Assembly: GCA_903938935.1 (NCBI GenBank)
Contig: CAJAFD010000428.1
Coordinates: forward strand, 1-10,606
DNA length: 10,606 bases
Source: an uncultured Opitutia bacterium
GTDB lineage: Bacteria; Verrucomicrobiota; Verrucomicrobiia; Opitutales; Opitutaceae
Reading direction: 5' to 3'
How positions within the stretch are numbered: position 1 is the first letter of the stretch; each line of letters opens with the position of its first letter. A model generated the notes under the pieces. The model was not told the DNA's origin and searched no databases. It saw nothing but the letters and a program-made list of their open reading frames with translations. Shown here in pieces: positions 7,245 through 10,606 of this stretch. Made by a program: the position numbers and the translations under genes.

Positions 7245-7838
7245 ATGCCTGATGAAGAACCGTCGTTCGACGTGGCTGGCTGCTTGGTGCGCGTGCGTCA
7301 ACGTGATCAGGCCGCCGCGCGCGAACTGGTTGATCATCTTTACCCGTTGGTTATCCGCATCGTGCGTTCCCACCTCCCGCGTCGCGTCGCCGAGGAAGAC
7401 CTTGCGCAAGATATTTTCCTAAAAATGTTCACTCGGCTCGAGCAGTATCAGGGCGCGGTGCCGCTCTCGCACTGGGTTTCGCGGATCGCGGTGACGACCT
7501 GCATCGACCAACTCCGCGCGCAGCAACGCCGCCCGGAGTTTCGTTGGGCGGATCTTTCTGAAAATCAGGCCGAAGTGCTCGATGCGGTGATGACCAGCGA
7601 GAACGACGTCGCCGCCAACGACGCGCTCGCCGCGCACGAGCTCGTGCATAAACTCCTCGACCAGCTCAAACCCGACGACCGCATGGTGATTCAACTCCTG
7701 GACATGGAGCAGAAAACCATCGCTGAGATCTGCAACCTCACGGGCTGGAATACGTCTCTGGTCAAAGTGCGGGCCTTCCGAGCGCGCCGAAAACTACGAA
7801 AACTTTTTTTAGATCTGCAAAACAAGGAACACGCATGA
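7245..7838 (+). CDS. RNA polymerase sigma factor, ECF (sigma-70 family)
   Basis: This 197-aa ECF sigma factor directs RNA polymerase to a small set of promoters. Region 2 spans about residues 22-96, with ARELVDHLYPLVIRIV, EEDLAQDIFLKMF (50-62, the core-binding helix) and LSHWVSRIAVTTCIDQLRA (74-92, the -10-recognition part). Region 4 is at about 130-192, with the helix-turn-helix in KTIAEICNLTGWNTSLVKVR followed by AFRARRKLRKLF. There are no sigma-1 or sigma-3 domains. ATG 7245 is taken because the sequence with family character begins just after it; upstream codons back to 7068 look like non-coding DNA. The stop overlaps the next start as ATGA, so sigma and its neighbour are translationally coupled, as is typical of sigma/anti-sigma pairs. 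Which regulon it controls is unknown. Confidence 0.92.
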   Translation: MPDEEPSFDVAGCLVRVRQRDQAAARELVDHLYPLVIRIVRSHLPRRVAEEDLAQDIFLKMFTRLEQYQGAVPLSHWVSRIAVTTCIDQLRAQQRRPEFRWADLSENQAEVLDAVMTSENDVAANDALAAHELVHKLLDQLKPDDRMVIQLLDMEQKTIAEICNLTGWNTSLVKVRAFRARRKLRKLFLDLQNKEHA

Positions 7839-8140
7839 AACCCCTCGACCCCGATCATTCTTGGAAACGTCTCACCGCGGCGGCGCGGTGCGCGCCCGTC
7901 GATACGGTGACGGCTGCGCCGTATGGTTTCGCCACGCGCATCGCGGCCCTGGCCCTGGCCGCGGATCACTCCGGGCGTTCGTTGTTTGAGCGCTTTGCCC
8001 TTCGCGCGGTGGGTGTGGCCAGTCTGCTGGCGATCGCGAGCGTCTGCGTCAATTTTTCGGCGCTCACGGCGGAGGCTGATGAGGAAACAATCGTCATCGG
8101 CGATGATCCCGTTGCGCTGCTGCTCGGTCCTATCGAATAA
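7835..8140 (+). CDS. Small single-pass membrane protein, candidate anti-sigma factor
   Basis: This 101-aa protein has a soluble N-terminal part of about 52 residues, one hydrophobic helix at about 54-76 (FALRAVGVASLLAIASVCV) and an acidic tail of about 25 residues (TAEADEETIVIGDD). The positively charged side before the helix predicts an N-in topology, placing the first part in the cytoplasm with the sigma factor. There is no HxxxCxxC zinc anti-sigma motif; C19 is the only cysteine before the helix. PYGFATRIAALALA (29-42) is an amphipathic stretch that could bind sigma. It overlaps the sigma stop by ATGA and has a good Shine-Dalgarno AAGGA at 7824-7828. Size, topology and position match CnrY-type anti-sigma factors, but sequence similarity cannot be asserted. 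The function is inferred from context only. Confidence 0.75.
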   Translation: MKPLDPDHSWKRLTAAARCAPVDTVTAAPYGFATRIAALALAADHSGRSLFERFALRAVGVASLLAIASVCVNFSALTAEADEETIVIGDDPVALLLGPIE

Positions 8141-8143
8141 ACC

Positions 8144-8623
8144 ATGAACAAAACTTGGAAAGTTGTACTCGCGTTTACCGCCGTGTTTTTGGCGGGCGCT
8201 ATTTTTGGCGGTTTGCTGGCGATGTTGGCGCTGCGGAGTGCGCAACCGCGTGGCACGCCCATGATGCTGCCGGCGGTGTTGCGGCACATGACCGATCGAC
8301 TCGAGCTCACGAATGAGCAGAAGGAGAAAATCCGTCCGTTGGTGGATGCCGCCGAGGACGAAATCCGCCAGTTGCGCCAAATTTCAATCAAGGAAACAGG
8401 CCTGATTCTCCGCCGCCTCCAACAAACGCTCGCCGTCGAGCTCACCCCGGAGCAGCGCAAGAAACTCGAGAAAATGCAGGAGCGTCAGCGCGAGTTGATG
8501 CGTGAAGAACGCCCCGGTCTGCCCCCGCCGCGCGAGCGCAAGGGTGGGAAACGTGAGGGCACGACCCCGCCACCGCCGCCTTCGCCGACGGCACCCGCGG
8601 CCACCGAACCCGTTAAACCGTAA
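8144..8623 (+). CDS. Membrane-anchored periplasmic CpxP/CnrX-like sensor protein
   Basis: This 159-aa protein has an N-terminal signal anchor at about residues 7-30 (VVLAFTAVFLAGAIFGGLLA), then a helical domain with two LTxxQ motifs, LTNEQ (55-59) and LTPEQ (100-104). Long charged helices follow each (EKIRPLVDAAEDEIRQLRQ; RKKLEKMQERQRELMREE). The last 35 residues are a Pro-rich, low-complexity tail (TTPPPPPSPTAP). The paired LTxxQ helices are the hallmark of CpxP/Spy/CnrX-type periplasmic proteins, which sense metals or misfolded protein. Only one His (H48) is seen in the domain, so the CnrX metal site is not evidently conserved. It starts 3 bases after the preceding stop, in the same operon. 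It probably relays an envelope signal to the membrane protein and so to sigma. Confidence 0.82.
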   Translation: MNKTWKVVLAFTAVFLAGAIFGGLLAMLALRSAQPRGTPMMLPAVLRHMTDRLELTNEQKEKIRPLVDAAEDEIRQLRQISIKETGLILRRLQQTLAVELTPEQRKKLEKMQERQRELMREERPGLPPPRERKGGKREGTTPPPPPSPTAPAATEPVKP

Positions 8624-8652
8624 AGACGGCGGCACCGCGAGGCCCGCGTCGC

Positions 8653-8658
8653 TATAAA
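8653..8658 (+). promoter_or_regulatory. Possible -10 element upstream of the SRP RNA
   Basis: TATAAA stands out in GC-rich sequence between the sigma operon and the SRP RNA. It would start transcription near 8665, about 40 bases before the RNA core, so a 5'-processed precursor would be required. No good -35 box lies 17 bases upstream. An alternative is TTGTTG (8668-8673) with CATGGT (8693-8698), which would start transcription right at the RNA end but has a long 19-base spacer. Confidence 0.25.
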
Positions 8659-8705
8659 GGGAAATAGTTGTTGCGCGAACTCGCCCCCGGCGCATGGTTC
8701 GCGGC

Positions 8706-8801
8706 GGCCAGGTGCCATGCATGGGCAGGCACGTGAACCCCGCCAGGGCCGGAAGGCAGCAACGGTAACGTCGTCCTCCCAGTGCCGTGGAGTGCCTGGC
8801 C
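8706..8801 (+). ncRNA. ffs: Signal recognition particle RNA, bacterial small type (4.5S-like)
   Basis: This is the RNA core of the SRP; it binds Ffh to target nascent membrane proteins. The ends GGCCAGG (8706-8712) and CCTGGCC (8795-8801) are perfectly complementary. The tip is a GGAA tetraloop (8751-8754) closed by GCC/GGC, with the flanking conserved internal loop GAACCCCGCCAGG before it and AGCAACGG after it, which is the Ffh-binding domain. The length of about 96 nt fits the small class without an Alu domain. A T-rich tract (8804-8812) follows the terminal stem and may end the transcript. It lies 46 bases before dnaX, a neighbourhood also found in Bacillus. The exact 5' and 3' ends could differ by a few bases. 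Confidence 0.92.
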
Positions 8802-8847
8802 ACTTTATTTTTGATTTTCCCCGTCCGATTCCTGAACTTTTGCGCCT

Positions 8848-10008
8848 TTGAGCACGACCGGTTACCAAGTCATCGCCCGTAAATGGCGTCCGCAGATCTT
8901 TGCCGACGTCGTGGGGCAGGATCATGTCGTGCGGACGTTGAAAAACGCCATCGCCCGTAATCGCATCGCGCACGCGTACTTGTTTGTGGGCCCGCGCGGC
9001 ACCGGCAAAACCTCGACCGCGCGCATTTTCGCCAAGGCCCTCAATTGTACCGGCGGCCCCAACGCCGATTTCGATCCCGCGGATCCGGCCGTGCAAGCCA
9101 TCGCGGATGGTTCGCACTTGGACGTGATCGAGATCGACGGCGCGTCCAACAACGGCGTCGAACAAGTGCGCGATCTGCGCGAGACGGCGCGCTATTCGCC
9201 GGCGCAGGGTAAATTCAAAGTCTATATCATCGACGAGGTGCACATGCTTTCGACGGCAGCGTTTAACGCGCTCCTCAAAACCCTCGAAGAGCCGCCCCCG
9301 CACGTGAAGTTTGTCTTCGCCACGACGGAGGTGCAAAAAGTCCTGCCGACAATCCTGTCGCGCTGCCAACGCTTCGATCTCAAGCCGATCCCGGCGGCGC
9401 TCATCATCGAGCGGCTCCAGAAAATCGCGGTCGAGGAAAAGATCAAAGTTTCCCCCGAGGCGCTCGCCTGCATCGCGCGCATGGCGGACGGCGGCATGCG
9501 CGATGCGCAGTCGATTTTTGACCAGATGATTTCGTTTTGCGGGACCGAGATCGCCGAGCCGGATGTGCTTGATGTGTACGGTCTGGTCGCGGCCGAAAAA
9601 ATCGCCGAACTCGCCGCCACCCTCGCCACCGGCGACCACGCGCGCCTCGTCGCCCTCGTGGACGAATGCGACGCAGCCGGCCGCGACTTGGTGCGCTTGC
9701 TCACGGATTTACAGGAAGTGGTGCGCGCGGCCTTGCTCGATGCGATCGCGCAAGGTGGCCGCAGCAGCAGCCTCGGCGGCGTCACGATGACGACGGAGCA
9801 GATCACGCGCTTGCTCGATGGGCTGCGTGAAGGCGAAGGCAGCGTGAAACTCGGTTTGGCCGAGAAGATTAATTTTGAAGTGACGTTGTTGAAGGCGATC
9901 GAAGCGAGCCGCGCGCGCGCGATTGATAGTCTCATCAAAGAGCTCGCGGCGCTAGCCGATGAAGCTCCGGAGCTGGCGGCTTACGACAGCGAAAAAAAAA
10001 AGGACTGA
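8848..10008 (+). CDS. dnaX: DNA polymerase III subunit gamma/tau, zero-frame product (gamma-like)
   Basis: This is the clamp-loader ATPase, 386 aa in the zero frame. Motifs include YQVIARKWRPQIF (6-18), Walker A GPRGTGKT (48-55), Walker B with DEVH (129-132), NALLKTLEEPP (140-150), sensor-1 ATTE (158-161) and the SRC arginine-finger motif (171-173). Domain III continues to about residue 375. TTG 8848 is the only plausible start: an in-frame stop lies at 8833 and conserved residues begin at once. The zinc module is degenerate: C67 remains, but no cysteine follows until C173, where the family normally has three more within about 15 residues. The zero frame ends at TGA 10006 right after A10, leaving only the gamma-type domains; the -1 frame continues to 10457. 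It follows the SRP RNA. Confidence 0.95.
   Translation: MSTTGYQVIARKWRPQIFADVVGQDHVVRTLKNAIARNRIAHAYLFVGPRGTGKTSTARIFAKALNCTGGPNADFDPADPAVQAIADGSHLDVIEIDGASNNGVEQVRDLRETARYSPAQGKFKVYIIDEVHMLSTAAFNALLKTLEEPPPHVKFVFATTEVQKVLPTILSRCQRFDLKPIPAALIIERLQKIAVEEKIKVSPEALACIARMADGGMRDAQSIFDQMISFCGTEIAEPDVLDVYGLVAAEKIAELAATLATGDHARLVALVDECDAAGRDLVRLLTDLQEVVRAALLDAIAQGGRSSSLGGVTMTTEQITRLLDGLREGEGSVKLGLAEKINFEVTLLKAIEASRARAIDSLIKELAALADEAPELAAYDSEKKKD
9992..10003 (+). promoter_or_regulatory. Recoding site in dnaX: A10 run with A AAA AAG heptamer
   Basis: Ten consecutive A (9992-10001) followed by GG read GAA AAA AAA AAG in the zero frame and so contain A AAA AAG, the same slippery heptamer used in E. coli dnaX. 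The zero frame stops 5 bases after the run, while the -1 frame is open from 9963 to 10457. A GGAG at 9969-9972 lies about 22 bases upstream, which is farther than the stimulatory Shine-Dalgarno of E. coli. A 5-bp hairpin (TCGGC/GCCGA, roughly 45 bases downstream) is too distant to count. Transcriptional slippage, known for the A9 run in Thermus dnaX, may therefore be the main mechanism. Confidence 0.7.
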
Positions 10009-10457
10009 TTGAGCGGTTGGAACGGCGTCTGAGTGTGGCGTTGGCCGGATCGGCGCAGCCGAGCGTCGTCGCGCGGATGAGCCCCGCCGAAACGGCGAAC
10101 CGCGTGGAGACGTTGCCGCCGGAAGCGAGCGAAGCAGTCGGCGTGGCGCCCTTGAGTGCGGCGACGGTGGCCGCGGCGAGTGCTTCGGCGCATGGGACTT
10201 TGTTTGGCGATGATGCGCCGTGGCCGACGGATGAAGCGGGCGAAAGCGCGTTTCTGGCCGAGGCGCGCGAACGCGGCGAAACGGTCGCGGTGAAGTCGGC
10301 GGCGGCGCGCGAAGAAGCGGAGGCGGAAACCGGACCTTTGCCGGGGCTTGATGAGATGGTGCAACGCATCCCCGCCGAAGTTCGCGACGTCTTGGAAGAA
10401 CTTTACCGAGCGAAATTCACGGCCGTGCGGCGGGTGTCGGCGAAGTTTTTAAAATAA
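10002..10457 (+). CDS. dnaX: DnaX tau-specific C-terminal extension (-1 frame)
   Basis: These 151 codons in the -1 frame relative to dnaX run without a stop from the slippery run to TAA 10455. Joined at the A-run they give a tau-like protein of about 536 aa. The first residues, GLIERLERRLSVAL, continue a helix; residues about 400-500 of the fusion are an Ala/Glu-rich linker; the end, GLDEMVQRIPAEVRDVLEEL followed by YRAKFTAVRRVSAKFLK, looks like a compact conserved tail. In E. coli tau the extension binds DnaB and the polymerase alpha subunit; this one is shorter (151 against about 212 residues). Codon choice is strongly GC-rich at third positions, so it is coding. A separate gene from TTG 10017 or ATG 10077 is possible but has no ribosome-binding site. 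An A-run sequencing error would fuse both parts into one gene. Confidence 0.75.
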   Translation, partial: GLIERLERRLSVALAGSAQPSVVARMSPAETANRVETLPPEASEAVGVAPLSAATVAAASASAHGTLFGDDAPWPTDEAGESAFLAEARERGETVAVKSAAAREEAEAETGPLPGLDEMVQRIPAEVRDVLEELYRAKFTAVRRVSAKFLK

Positions 10458-10514
10458 AACCGTGGCGGCGGTGGCTGCTTCGCTTGCTGAGTCCTCGGCC
10501 ATGAAGGCGAGAGC

Positions 10515-10606
10515 TCAGATCGGCCACGTGGGGCCGAGGTGCGCGCGGCCGGATATATCGCGCAGGTAAAAATACGTTTCGGCGGCGGAGATCGCGGGTG
10601 AAGCGA
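10515..10606 (-). CDS. C-terminal end of an unidentified protein (partial)
   Basis: A minus-strand frame enters from the right edge and ends at TGA (10515-10517), giving 29 residues that include AETYFYLRDISGRAHLGP and a final TWPI. The aromatic, non-repetitive composition looks like real protein rather than shadow coding. The gene is convergent with dnaX, with 57 bases between the stops. An 8-bp inverted repeat (CCTCGGCC 10493-10500 and GGCCGAGG 10532-10539) spans its end but has no T-run. I do not recognise the family. Confidence 0.5.
   Translation of the reverse strand, partial: ASPAISAAETYFYLRDISGRAHLGPTWPI

Noticed and set aside
8485..9639. 384-codon minus-strand frame opposite dnaX, the SRP RNA and the LTxxQ gene
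   Set aside because: It runs antisense through a structured RNA and two real genes; composition is that of antisense shadow coding.
10017..10457. Independent small gene downstream of dnaX
   Set aside because: It has no ribosome-binding site, its frame is open back through the A-run into dnaX, and its position matches a tau C-terminus; recoding or an A-run indel explains it better.
10493..10539. 8-bp inverted repeat near the right edge as a bidirectional terminator
   Set aside because: The loop is 31 bases and there is no T-run on either side; a chance match in GC-rich DNA is likely.

Overview
The window is high-GC bacterial chromosome, densely coding and with no phage, IS, CRISPR, tRNA or rRNA signatures. 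The gene content fits a Verrucomicrobia-like bacterium, possibly Opitutaceae: a long type-2 LeuA, a Gld-style ABC operon outside an obvious gliding locus, an ECF sigma / small membrane protein / CpxP-like triad, and mostly Shine-Dalgarno-poor starts. This taxonomic call is an inference from style, not a search result.

Left half, all on the minus strand. Read in transcription order it holds leuA (6919 to 5252), rlmN (5191 to 4076), a fosmidomycin-resistance-type MFS exporter (4071 to 2857), an intrinsic terminator that overlaps the exporter stop, and then an ABC cassette. The cassette is an ATPase (2753 to 2040), an ABC-2 permease (1987 to 1262) and a GldG-family protein (1242 to beyond the left edge). 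The first three form a tight unit: rlmN and the exporter are only 4 bases apart. The cassette resembles GldA/GldF/GldG and similar uncharacterised exporters.

Middle. A divergent intergenic region (6920-7244) separates leuA from a plus-strand sigma operon. It contains a long, nearly perfect hairpin with a 7-nt bulge and a possible ECF-type promoter. The operon encodes an ECF sigma factor, a 101-aa single-pass membrane protein (candidate anti-sigma factor, overlapping the sigma gene by ATGA) and a membrane-anchored CpxP/CnrX-like protein with two LTxxQ motifs. The arrangement recalls CnrYXH-type envelope or metal sensing.

Right part, plus strand. A small SRP RNA (about 8706-8801) lies just upstream of dnaX, an arrangement also known from Bacillus. 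dnaX starts at TTG 8848 and stops at 10008, just after a run of ten A residues. The -1 frame is open from 9963 through the A-run to a stop at 10457. The likely reading is programmed recoding (ribosomal -1 frameshift on A AAA AAG, or transcriptional slippage) giving a short gamma-like form (386 aa) and a longer tau-like form (about 536 aa). This DnaX also lacks three of the four cysteines of the usual zinc module. The window closes with the C-terminal end of an unidentified minus-strand gene convergent with dnaX.
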